Shown: piece by piece, positions 1 to 10,990 of the stretch | Layout: each line of letters begins with the position of its first letter | Numbering within the stretch: position 1 is the first letter of the stretch | Source: Maylandia zebra | Taxonomy: Eukaryota; Chordata; Actinopteri; Cichliformes; Cichlidae | Reading direction: 5' to 3' | Assembly: GCF_041146795.1 (NCBI RefSeq) | Contig: NC_135170.1 | Coordinates: 9,613,533 to 9,677,532 of the forward strand | Length of the DNA: 64,000 nucleotides | Notes under the pieces: model-generated | The model's database searches: none | What the model was told of the DNA's origin: nothing | What the model saw: only the letters and a program-made list of their open reading frames with translations | Made by a program: the position numbers and the translations under genes

Positions 1-785
1 AAATTGCACACACACACAAAAATAAAATCTGCGAAACAGCGAGGTGAACCGCGTTTTACCGAGGGACCATTGTATACGCAAAACATTGTTACATATACAA
101 CAACTATTAATATCTATATGTTAAAAAAACCGATTTATTATAAACCCCACTGTTTTACATCTTCATATACATCCTTTTCATTCTGTTATCTCCTTGCCAA
201 TGCAGTGTTGGGTCGCCAGCGCCCAAAGCCAAAGACATTTTAGCAACCATCACGACTGAATGAACCCTTCAGCAAGTAATACTACATTTTATCTAAAATT
301 TTTCATTTTAAATATTTTGTGCTTTTTGCTAATCATTCTTGTTTTGAATAAAGAAGAAAAAAGATATATAGGGCGAGTTTTTCCTAGTGTCAATAAAACT
401 GTTGTTTTGAAAGCTAAATGTTTTCTCTTCTTTCTTGGTAAAGGATTCCAACTGCACAAAAGTTTTCATTTTATAATGCACCAAATGTATTGATTATGTG
501 ACATGTCCCTGATACCAACCCACACAGTCCCAACCCTCTTTAGTCTGAGGACGTGGCATCCATGATTCCCACATTTTGAATCATCAGTCACAGAACAGTT
601 TTCCACTTGACCTCAGACTGCCCTGAAGAGGTTTAGGCCAATCACCTGCCAGCCGCATGACAGAGATTAAACTGCATATAAGGACGCAGTGAAGAATTGT
701 GTTCACAGAGAATAGTATTCAGAATTGTTCCTGAGATCATAGAGTTAAACTCCTAATTATGCCTGTTGTTAATGATGTTTTTTAA

Positions 786-837
786 AATGCATTTGAAATG
801 TATTTGAAATGCATTTCAAATACATTTCAAATGCATT
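786..837. repeat. Perfect 52-bp palindrome
   Basis: The 52 bases from 786 to 837 equal their own reverse complement with no mismatch. The centre is GAAATGCATTTC and the arms are built from a repeated ATGCATTTGAAATGTATTT-type unit. It could extrude as a cruciform or be the core of a very small MITE. Its origin is not recognised. Confidence 0.9.
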
Positions 838-1494
838 ACTGGTCTCTCATCTCATCTCATCTCCAATGAGCATTTTTTTTCTAAAAGCTATATGATTTCT
901 CAGTTTCAACAGTTTATATGTTGTCTTTGTACTTTTTGTATTGTCTACTGTACTTTGTACTACTTTCAGTTAAATATAGACTTTATTGTACATTATTTAC
1001 AAATTCTTGCATTAATATAGCACGGCAATGCATTTCTCATCTAATTTGGGCTGCAACTCCAAACCACAAGAATCTAAACCCCCTGCAGGGGGTTCACCCC
1101 TCAGGCTCCTACTAGATACATTTATGGAATCAATTTCTAAATCCTGGGTGACGTCCTTCTCAAATTATCGCATTCACAACATTTTCAGAAAACTTGTCCT
1201 CTGCCCACTGATCTTGACGCTGGGATCACTGATTTTGAACTGTTTTGAGATTTTTAGTAGATATACCTACGGTATCAATTTGAAACTCCTACATCCCTTT
1301 GTTCTAAAGTTCACAAACTTCAGTGTCTACGTCAGGGTGACGACATTACGGCTGAGGGGTAAAAACCAGCTATCCAGTGCTGTTGAGTGTTTTTAAATAA
1401 ACATTTTTATTTAGAATCATCCAAATATGATAAGTAGCATATTTGCTGTAGATTCACTAAACTCTTTGGGAAATCTGGCAAAAAAAATACATTG

Positions 1495-2600
1495 AGGTCC
1501 ATACCTTGTTAGACAGTGACACAAATTTGAAGTTTGCCCACATACACCATTGCAGTGGGTGTTAAATGATCAAGATATGATTGAACTGCAGACTTCCACC
1601 TATAACTCAGCTATTTTTATACACAATACATTGTTTTCAGATGTTCAAAATGAATGGGACAAACTAACATGAATTTAAATATAAAGACTTTTTTAAACTT
1701 TGTTGAAAATCCTTTTCAGACAGTGACACCTGAAGTCTAGAACCCATGGATGTCACCAGATGCTGCCTTTACTGCGGCCACCTTCAGCTGCTCTTTGTGG
1801 ATCATTCTGCATTCAAATTTTAAGTTAATAACTGGGAAGCGCTCTGCTAGGTTGAGATCATGTGACTGACTTGGCATTTGAAGTATCTCCAATTTCTTTG
1901 TGGTATGCTTCAGATCATGAGCAGTTTTCTCCTTCTCCACACTTTTCTCTTTCCATTATTCTGGTACGTTCATCTTGGTTTCATCTGTTCAGAGAATTAT
2001 TTTCAGAACTGCACAGACTTTTTTTAGATTTTTTAGATGTTCTTTTGAACTTCCTCTTCTTGAGACGAACAGGAAGTTCTATATTCACATTCACCCTTCG
2101 TGAATGTAAATATAAAAGGACTTGTTAGATACCTTCTATATGTACATTCACAAAGGATTGATTGTAGACCTTGACAATGATACCTTCTCAAGAGTGTTTT
2201 TAACTTGGTTAGATGTTGAGAGGCTGTTTTTCTTAATTGTGAAAAGAACTCTCCAATCATGTATTTTGTCTTCTGTTGTCTTTCAGGCTTTTTGGTATTG
2301 CTGAGGCGGCCACTGCATTCATTATTTTGAAGAATGGCTCCTCCTAAAATAGTGCTGTCTCAGCGATAGGTTTACTTTTATTTTTCTGCCTTTTGATGGC
2401 CTCCCTCACTTGCACTGACATCAATGGCACCATCTTTGGGCCTCATTATAAGTCACGTTACTATTAAACCATTAAAGATTTTGTTTGTTCATTTCTTTCA
2501 ATTAAAGCTGAAAATCTGCACTTCAGTCATATCTTGATTGTTTCCACTGTGGCTGTGTACAGAGATAAAACTACTTAACTTTGTACAATATATTATTGCT
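1495..2600 (-). mobile_element. Degraded Tc1/mariner transposon
   Basis: Two ends form an imperfect terminal inverted repeat. A segment near 1560-1600 matches, in reverse complement, the segment near 2500-2550 (TTCARTCATATCTTGATYRTTT on both sides). Between them the minus strand encodes fragments typical of Tc1 transposase. One resembles VQFWK-DETKMN (about 2010-1965) and another is MPSQSHDLN (about 1875-1850), corresponding to the PSQSPDLN catalytic block. Stops and large internal deletions make it inactive. It sits in a rab3d intron. Confidence 0.75.
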
Positions 2601-2854
2601 CTAACTGTATATAAAAAGGACAAAGAAGAACAGGGATGTCACGTTTACGTCTCAGTTCACAACTGACCACATGATGGCACTAACATACCAAAAACCCCTT
2701 CATGTTCCATCAACTGGCATCAACTTCACACTTTAGATAAAATACTCGAGAATGTATTTTTTTAATTGTTTTTTTTAGATAAAACAAAATTACAAATACA
2801 TAATCTAATGTAGACAGTATTAATAGTAAAGCTTTTCACTCATTCCACACTTAC

Positions 2855-5800
2855 CAGTCCTGAACTGCGTTGAAGGAGTCCTGGTTAGTGATATCATACA
2901 TGAGCAGGAAGCCCATGGCTCCTCTGTAGTAGGCTGTGGTGATGGTGCGATAGCGTTCTTGCCCTGCCGTGTCCTGCAATTATACAAAAATACACAGTCC
3001 ATGAAATACTTCATTCTATCTGCTTCATTCACTTTACATTTTTAAGGTTAAAAATCTCCAGTATATGATTTTAAACCACAAGGGGGCAGTATTGCCAACA
3101 CTAACCCTGGACTCTTTCCAAGTAACAGTTATCTAAGGTGTCAGCTTTGACTTGACACTACACAGTCCAAGTAGAGCAAGTTTGACAGTCATCCATTACA
3201 GCATTAATGCCCTATAATTGCATTTACATCCTATAATTTAGAAATATCTTGCAGGGATGGCTATTTTAAGCAGAAGGTGGGGATAGGGTTATTTTTCATG
3301 TAATGATGCTACTAGTACTCCTAGTTTCACCAGCTTTGATGATTCTTGTTAGTACTGGTTAGGTAAGTTCTTTTCAATTGTTTTTAAGTTAAATTCAAGT
3401 CAGATTTGTATTTGGTTTTATTAGACATGTACTGGTAAATATCAGGGTAGGTCAAGGCTCTGCTGCACTCTGTGAGACCTTCATGTAGTTTTTTTCTTCC
3501 AAACCAACTGGCTGCATTGCTTCAAAATGCCATTTCTCTGCACCACACAGTCCAGGGGAAGATGGCATTTAGATACGAGCTCCTGCCACAATCATTTCTC
3601 ATCACACCGGGACTTGTGGCTTGGATTACTAACCACCTGGAGGCTGTGTAATATCACAGCCAACGGCTCAGTTTATTTATTGGACAATTAAAGCATAAAA
3701 TATCAAAAAGGTAGAGTGAGTTGGTTGATTATCTCGCCGCCACTCTCGTGGTTACCTGGTAACCTTTCTAAAGTCCTTAATTTGCATCAGGGGCCTGTGT
3801 GTGTCTGATGTTTTCCTCATTTTGATGAGGAGGAAGAGTGGGTTGTCCAGGTAACCAGAGGGCATTGAAGGTTATGAATGTTCCATTACAGCTAGGACTG
3901 CTCTAGGTGGACAACCAGAGCGATCCTTCTCACTTTACGAAAACAACCAACACAGAGGGCAGTCTGCTGGTAAAATCCCTCGAGCAGAGTGCTCAAGCTT
4001 TATTCTTTAATCTTTCCAGAGCCTGCTCTGTCAGAGTTTATTTTTGTTTCAGTAACGTGTGATATATCCCAGGTCCATCTTTATCTCATCCACGAAGGGA
4101 TGATCAAATATTTGGCAGCATAATAGCATTACTAACCAAACAGTCAGTCTCCAAGGTTGCTACAATAAACCCCAAACAAAAGCTGCTCCCTCGTGTGCAT
4201 ATATGCGATGACAGATAGGGAGGAGTTTAAATTAGGCTTGTGCACAATCAGAAGCTCTGACGTCTCTGGGACCCTGATCTTTAAACATGCGTCACCTGCG
4301 TTTATATAAGCGACCGGCATGAAGCAGTGGCACACACAGGACATCATCCCCAGGGATAGCACGCCCGGGCATATGTGCGGCTGTGTAGTGCTAAATGTGC
4401 AAAAGGTGTGTGTGTTTGCTTAAAGAAAGGAAATTTATTTCCATGACATGAGAGCAGGGATGTACACAGTGTGTGTGCACAGTGTGTTCATATTGTACAT
4501 GAGTTCCTGTATGTTCATGCACTGTGCAAGGGCCACGTGGTGCGTTATCAGACTACTTTCCATGATACACACAGTGAGGCTGGCAGCTGGCACAATGGCT
4601 TAATCTGCAACTCTCTTTGTCAAAGGCTCTGGTGAATTCTCTTATGTTAGGTAGCCAACTTTAATTTAGCATTCCTGAATTATTACAGAGTTAAATATTA
4701 ACACGATGTAAGAGAGTGCTTGTTTTAAGACATGCCTGCTGCTCCCACACCCTTTAAATACACTACTGAGTTCGCAGTCGATCTTCGCTATGGCTCAGTG
4801 AGACGCTGATAAGGAACTTCCTCTGCTTCCTGAGTTTAGGAAATACCAGGTTTCTTTGTCATCCAACAGCACCATCAGTACTGCTGCTTCTGTAGAACCC
4901 CATAACAATGTCCTCTAATTATTGAATACAAAGTGCACAGTCAAGTTAGTTACTGCTGTTTTTTTTCTCCCTCCTGATCAGCTGTTAGACTAACACCACT
5001 AACGCTGCATGTCATTTATAAGAGACACAGTTTTAGTAAATGGTAAAAATGGCCTGTATTTGTATAGCGCTTTACTAGTCCCTAAGGACCCCAAAGCGCT
5101 TTACACAACCAGTCATCCACCCATTCACACACACACATTCACACACTAGGTGACTGTGTGTTTTGGTGTGGGCTCCTCTCGGCTGCTGATTCATTCGGGT
5201 CACTGTTTGTGGATCATACAGTGGCTCACAGATTGCTGGTTTGAATGAATCATCTGTTTGATCAGCCTAAACAATGTATATAGACAGGATTTGTAGCATA
5301 GTGTGAGGGAAGGTGAGCTGCCAGGATACACCTTATAGTACAATATGAAAGCCCATTCCAAAGTTAACTTTGTTAGTAAAGCTGTCAGTGGGGCTGATCA
5401 ATCATAGAAGCTGATTCCTGCTGTTTCTCAACTGCTAACTGTAAAAAGGTGGAAAAGTATCATCTCAAAAACTGGCACAGGCATTTAAAGGTACCCATTA
5501 TAGTTCTCTGAAGGTGGAAGTTTAAAAGAAGAACAAAAAGAAACTGGGGTGAAACAACAGAGTTTGACTTTTTTTTTTGCCCCAGCCCTGGTCCAATACT
5601 GAATCCTAGATTTCCCATAATGCAACTACCCATCGATTTTTTAAAAACTAGTAATCCACCCATGCCATCCTGTCACCATGTTGCAGATAAATTTGAGTGA
5701 CTTAACCAGATGTTACCATATAGTTTAAAAAGTGGGGTCAGCCACTGAAGTTCCTTTTGAAGCCCCAACTCTATTTTGGCTGTTGTTACAGTGTGGGGTG

Positions 5801-8247
5801 GATCCTCATATAATAGTGACCTGTCAAAATGCTCTTTCATGTAATTTACTCTAAATAAACTAAAATTTAAAAAACAAGCATAATGTTGTGTTGACGTTAA
5901 TAACTGAGGCGGAAAACTCATTGGGAAAGTGTTTACTGAGGTCATAAATCAAGCGAGAAGCAGGGTTATTCTTTCAGAGACTTCAACTCAGTTTGACTTC
6001 TTTTTGCAACTACGGCAGTAGTTCCTGAAAGCCAGGGTTGTGCAACTACATTTAAATTAAATTACAATTAGAACTTCTAATGATTATGGCCAAGATGACA
6101 GAAAGAGAGACTTTAGTTGACAAAAAGTTTTCAAATGTAGAGTTATTGTGTTAAAGATTCGAGACCTTAATGCTGAACAAAATAATTGTGATTTTTTTCC
6201 CACAATCGAGCAGCTCTATTCAGAAGACCATCTCACCAACTTCACTTTTCAGACCTTCCCGGAGTTTGCATCCGCTCTACAGTACATCATCTTTTAGTTA
6301 TAGTCTACAGTGCTGACCCACAGTAGACATTATACAATTAATGTAAGGCTTAACAGTTTTATTCATAATAATCAAACTGTTCACAATCTAATTATGTGTG
6401 TTTTGATATTTTTATCTTAACTGTATGACTATTAGGGGAAGTAATGTCTGCTTGCCCGTCAAAGAAATGACAAATTCATGAAAAGCATCGATAGCAAATT
6501 CTCCAAAATCATGATCTTGTGTGATAAACATGCATGACAAAATGAGTTAGCAAAGAGGAATAGTGGTGTGAATTACAGCAACAACATCAACTGTCGAATG
6601 CAACACGCAACAATACTACAAACTGTAGCTCAGAAAAACAGCTGAATCAACACCTGAAGACTCCAACAACAAGGAAGCATTATGTGCTAATGTGACTGTG
6701 GAGCTACTGTACTGTTTCAGATGGTGTTTAACTTACAAACAACACCATCAAAACACCTTGCCTGCTATAAATGCTGCACACAACGTATTGCATCAGTGTC
6801 TACATGAAATGTACAGCAACTAAACAATGAATACATCTTACTTTCTCAACCTTGGAAGCAAAAGAGGAAGGAATTTGTGCCCAATTTGTCAAAACACATT
6901 TTATATTTAAATGAAGAGGACATCATAACCCACGATAGAGAACACTTTTCCACCTTGGCATCCAGGTGACACTGTAATCAGCAGATAAAGTTAGTTAAAG
7001 CTAGTGAACAGTCATGTGAACAGTAGCTAAGTATCCAGAAATTTATCTTAAGATTTAGTAGAAATTGTATCTGCTTGGACAGTGATGTCAAACATAAGGC
7101 CTGGGCCAGAATTGACCCGGGAAAGATAATCCGGCCCACTAAACGGCTTTGGAAAAAATTTTCTATTAATTGACAGAAACCTTCTGTTTTATAAATACAG
7201 CACAGTCTGGAGATTGAGCTACCAGAACTTTTTCTGTAATTTTACACATTTACCTCTTACAGCTTAAGTCCAAATCGTATGGACAGATTTCTTTCATTTA
7301 CCACAGGAGCATTTCTTTAGCTTGTAGAAAACTTAAGAAATACTGTTGAAACTGCATGTATGTAAATGTGTAGTTAAACTGACAGAAAAGGCAGATCCAC
7401 TTGTCCAGCCCACGTAAGATCAAAATATGGCCCACGATGTAAAATTAATCTGATGTAAAATGAGTCCGATGTCCCTGTTCTAGGCTAACACGTTCACCAT
7501 ACCGATACAAAAGGTGGTCAAAAAAGTGTCAAAAAACATTCATACCATAACTTTTCTTAAAGGCACGGTACCACTAGATCTAAGGTAAAACAGGCAAACC
7601 CTGGCTTAAAACTACAACTAAAACTGTAGTAAGCACCACCATCCATCTCCTTTAAACAAATGTTGACACTTAGCAGATGCGTGATAATGGGTAGGAAGTA
7701 TAAATGCGTATAAAACATGAGGAAGTCATGCTTTTTACATTTACACAATTCACAGGGTACACTTGCACAACTGCCAAACCACAGTTTGAGAAAAATGTAT
7801 TTTTAAGACTTTTGTTCAGTAAGAGGTGAAAGACTTAACATGTTCTAAACCAATAACACCTTTAGAAGTATGGAGCATCCACTCTGATTTACAACAGCTT
7901 ATCACAGAGTACACATGAAGCTCCTCTTCATTCTGGCAAACAAAACGGCAGAATGAACTGATGCTGTAGCTTGGCAGAGAGAACTTCTCATTTATCTCAA
8001 ATCTACCCACCCAGATCTGCAACTTGATCCTCTTGTCATTGCGGAAGACAGTCTTGACCTTGAAGTCAATGCCCACGGTGCTGACGAAAGCGGAGGTGAA
8101 GGAGTCGTCGGCATAGCGGAACAAGAAGGAAGTTTTCCCCACGCTGCTGTTGCCAATGATCAGCAGCTTGAACATGTAGTCAAAGTTCTGGTCGGCTGCA
8201 TCCTTCTGCGAGGGCTGCTGCTGGAGCCGCGACTCAGTTGATGCCAT
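2855..8247 (-). CDS. rab3d: Rab3D small GTPase, N-terminal part (two coding exons)
   Basis: A Rab-family GTPase of the Rab3 group, which controls tethering and exocytosis of secretory vesicles. The coding exons seen are 8011-8247 (residues 1-79, ending LQIW before donor GTGGGT) and 2855-2973 ([20 protein letters not shown] onward, ending at a split Trp codon before GTAAG). I chose the ATG at 8247 because a splice acceptor (CTCCAG) directly abuts it. The in-frame ATG at 8256 therefore falls in the intron. Visible motifs are the P-loop GNSSVGKT (residues 32-39), switch I with Thr57, and WDTAGQE (79-85) with Gln84 intact. The start [14 protein letters not shown] and the residues LLMYDIT favour Rab3D over Rab3A, as does the tmem205 neighbour. 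The C-terminal half, including the NKxD and SAK motifs and the prenylated cysteines, is not in the 2.85 kb to the left edge, so the gene runs off the window. Switch I reads TSAF where mammalian Rab3 proteins have TPAF. Confidence 0.93.
5045..5160 (-). repeat. 5'-truncated SINE tail (AGCGCT-tail family)
   Basis: Contains TGTATAGCGCTTTACTAG and CCCAAAGCGCTTTACA followed by CATCCACCCATTCACACA. This matches, in reverse orientation, the 3' half of the SINE copy at about 36030-36290. Only the last ~115 bp of the element are present. Confidence 0.7.
7080..7477. mobile_element. hAT-like non-autonomous element (MITE)
   Basis: The element begins CAGTGATGTCAAAC and ends GATGTCCCTG, so the termini read CAGTG...CCCTG, as is usual for hAT transposons. 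Internal motifs such as GGCCTGGGCCAGA and AATCCGGCCCAC near both ends resemble a widely dispersed vertebrate hAT-type MITE. The flanking 8-mers TGCTTGGA and TTCTAGGC agree at five of eight positions, as expected for an old 8-bp target-site duplication. There is no transposase frame. It lies in a rab3d intron. Confidence 0.6.
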
Positions 8248-10606
8248 CTGGAGCATTTACGAGAGGGCAAAGTCTATGTGAAAAATCAGGATAAACTAAA
8301 GCACTTGCTTGAAACATCCTACCAAAATCAACTAACGGCATCACAACTGCATTATCACATCCCTCACACTGGTTAGTGGTTACAACTAGCAAAGCAGCAG
8401 CTGCATGGACAGACAATCAACGCACAAACATAACACCTCTGTTCACAGCTCTCACACACATAGAAAAATGTTTCGTTTGCAGATTTCTACTGAGGAAAAG
8501 CAGAAATCATCATTAATTTAAAGAAGCAGAGAGGAGGAAGTGATTGGCATGTACGCACGCTGAATGACTACTTCAACTAGAAGTTGACTTGATGATGTTG
8601 TGACTTAACTAAACAAAATTGCTGATTGTATATATTTTCATTCGATGTGCCATTTATACACACACTAAAAACCTGAAAATTTCCTTTAAATGAAAGTACA
8701 GGACGTCCTGCCATCTGTCCAATCGTTTCATTACAGCCATTAATCTCAGTGTAATCTCTTCTGGGGCAAGTGTGAGATTACCTGCCATCAAACCTTTTAT
8801 TGTCAGTCAACCAAACACAGGGAGGAGGAGGGCAGAGAGCTGGCCATGTGCGTCCATTCAAACAGACACACACACACGCACGCACGCACGCACACACAGC
8901 CGATCAATCGTTGCAGCTCAGCTGTGCCTCTCTCTGGTCAGACCCGTCTCCGTGGAGACCAGACTTTGACTCAGCTGCCCGCAAGACCCATTAGCGGTCA
9001 AGGCAGTCAGTACGCTCAGCTTTTAACTGGCCAGATGGAGGTCTCCAGAGCTCAACACAGATATCTATCTCACTACCATGAGAGCTAAAGAAAACAAAAT
9101 AAGGAGGAAAGAGTGTCTTCACTCTGTACTGTCAGAATAATTGCCATACAGGGCATAAGAGGACAAGTCTGTGTGTTTCACTTGTTAAGAACTCTGTCTG
9201 TATATAAGTGTAAGACCACCTTTTTAAAAGTAGCTGCAGTTTAGCTGGAGGGTTAATCCAGACTTTAAGCCTCACTTCAGTTGAGCATTTTAAATTGCCT
9301 CTGTGGGTTTTGTATTGTAAAACTGTGTGAAAGTAAAACAAGTTTTCTTTCCTGCTGAATGTGAGCCCTAGGCACACCTGCTATACCCTCTCACGATCCT
9401 TTTAAATGGAAAAATGTGTTTCTGGGTATTAAAGGTCCTGGGCCCCACACCACGTCTCCCAATTCTTTCTAATCTCTCAGGATACTGGCTCTGAAACCCT
9501 GAATCACATGATGCCTGTGCAACTTGAGGTACATTTTTCTGCTCAGAAATCACATAACATTGATTCACTCATTTTAAAGTGATGTTTCTTAACTGTCTTA
9601 ACTTCCACTCTACTGAGCTCGGCTTAAGGCTGCAGTACACCGTGTCACTTGTCCTTTGTGTTTACTGTGCAGTGTAGAACGCCTGCAGGCAGAAGCAGAC
9701 TCACATAAGCTTGCTGACGTTTCATAAATTTTTAAGAAACTAAAACTTTAAAACTTGTTCATTACATGTTGTAGAGATTACAAGAATTTAAAGTGCTTTT
9801 CCTGTTGTGGTGTTGCTCAGTTCTGCAGAGTCAAGTTACTTCTGGGTATGCAAATGATATTTAAAAAAAAAAAGACAATTGCAAAGCAGGACAGTTATAA
9901 AGATTTCTTTCTATGGTCAAAGTACCCAATGGTGTCTCTGAAATAAGTAGAACAATATGAGGAAATAAAAGCAGCTTATTCAAACATCACCACAGGACCA
10001 GGTCTCAGTGAGCAGCTGGGAAGACTAAGACAAGCACCTGCTCTCATACCACAGACCAGCCATCCTCCATGAAGTGAAACTGGCCATTCAGGGAGCTGCT
10101 GAGTGGATGAGAATGGGAGCTCCTTTATTGCACAAAGGAGCGTCATTATCCCCAGTAAAACAAATAGAGGCCATTATGGTATATAGAGCCTGATGGCAGT
10201 GCGGCCAGATCCCTCAGCTGGCATTGTTTGCTGAGCCAGAGGCAGCAGTCTGCCTGAACCAACAGGAAATGACCATTATCGATTAGTTGGCAGCAGCACA
10301 TCTGTTCTCTCATTAGGAGCAGGACCGAGACACAAACACAGATGGAAAATTCAGGCTTAGGCTTCAGTACTATCTCGATACTGGGTGAAAACAAAACAAA
10401 ACAAATAACAGCTTAGTTTATGTCAACATATTTCCTGCAAAACGAGAGTGTGTATTATTACTCTGTAGGGATAAGCCTACACAGATAAAGGATAAAGCCT
10501 AGGGATAAAGCAGGAAACATTGAAGTTTTAGTAAAGGTTCCCAGTTAGTAGTCGGACATGAAGGAAGCACTGTGCAGGAAAACAGCTGGGAAAGGGAGAA
10601 ACGTAC
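8248..10606. other. Probable rab3d intron 1
   Basis: Between the candidate 5' exon and the ATG exon. It contains a short CA/CG-type microsatellite (about 8866-8900) and nothing else recognisable. No domain-bearing frames are seen. Confidence 0.5.
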
Positions 10607-10990
10607 CTCTTTTTTTGCGGAAGAAAGGAAACGTCCAACTCGTTTTCCTTTCTACTTCTGGTATCTCCCGTCCGGTAATACGCGGAGCAAACGACCTATC
10701 AAAGTCTGCTAATAAAGTGCACCTGAAATATCCCTCCGACCTGTTTCCCTTCCTCAACAACTACTTTTCTTTTCCTTCGCTTCGCTGTTCGCGTACTACA
10801 ACCTGCTCTCGGTTTGTGGACAGCTGGGGCTGAAGCCGCGGCTCTCGCTGTGACAGAGTTGGTGCGGACACTCAAGCACCCTAAACGCCACGACACTGTG
10901 TAGGTCTGCCACCAGCGCGAGGAGGAGCGGGCTGTCCAGCGTGCGTGCGCAAGTGCACGCGCGAGAGCCACACACCCTGAATAAACAACA
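10607..10990 (-). promoter_or_regulatory. rab3d: Probable rab3d promoter and non-coding first exon
   Basis: This stretch is visibly richer in G+C and CpG (CGCG, GCGTGCGTGCGC) than the AT-rich sequence around it. On the minus strand AAGAG|GTACGT at 10607/10606 is a good splice donor. The first coding exon of rab3d begins with an acceptor placed exactly at its ATG, so an upstream untranslated exon must exist. This is the best candidate, 2.4 kb upstream. The transcription start cannot be placed from sequence alone, and a different 5' exon is possible. Confidence 0.45.

Larger units (their letters stand above)
1..2854. other. rab3d intron (partial) with repeats
   Basis: No exon of rab3d or of any other gene is visible left of 2855. 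The recognisable contents are a 52-bp perfect palindrome (786-837), followed by a CATCT-type short repeat near 846-861, and a Tc1/mariner fossil (about 1495-2600). The remainder is AT-rich. Short open frames here have no recognisable domain. Confidence 0.6.
2974..8010. other. rab3d intron between coding exons 1 and 2
   Basis: Five kilobases of intron. Recognisable contents are a 5'-truncated SINE tail (about 5058-5160) and a hAT-like MITE (7080-7477). I see no other coding potential. The open frames here lack domains and are not flanked by plausible splice sites. Confidence 0.6.

Noticed and set aside
4..243. 79-codon frame at the left edge
   Set aside because: Low-complexity start, no domain, and lies in the inferred rab3d intron on the wrong strand.
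8248..8256. Upstream in-frame ATG (MLQ extension) for rab3d
   Set aside because: The three extra codons overlap a splice acceptor that abuts the ATG at 8247, and Rab3D proteins start MAS.
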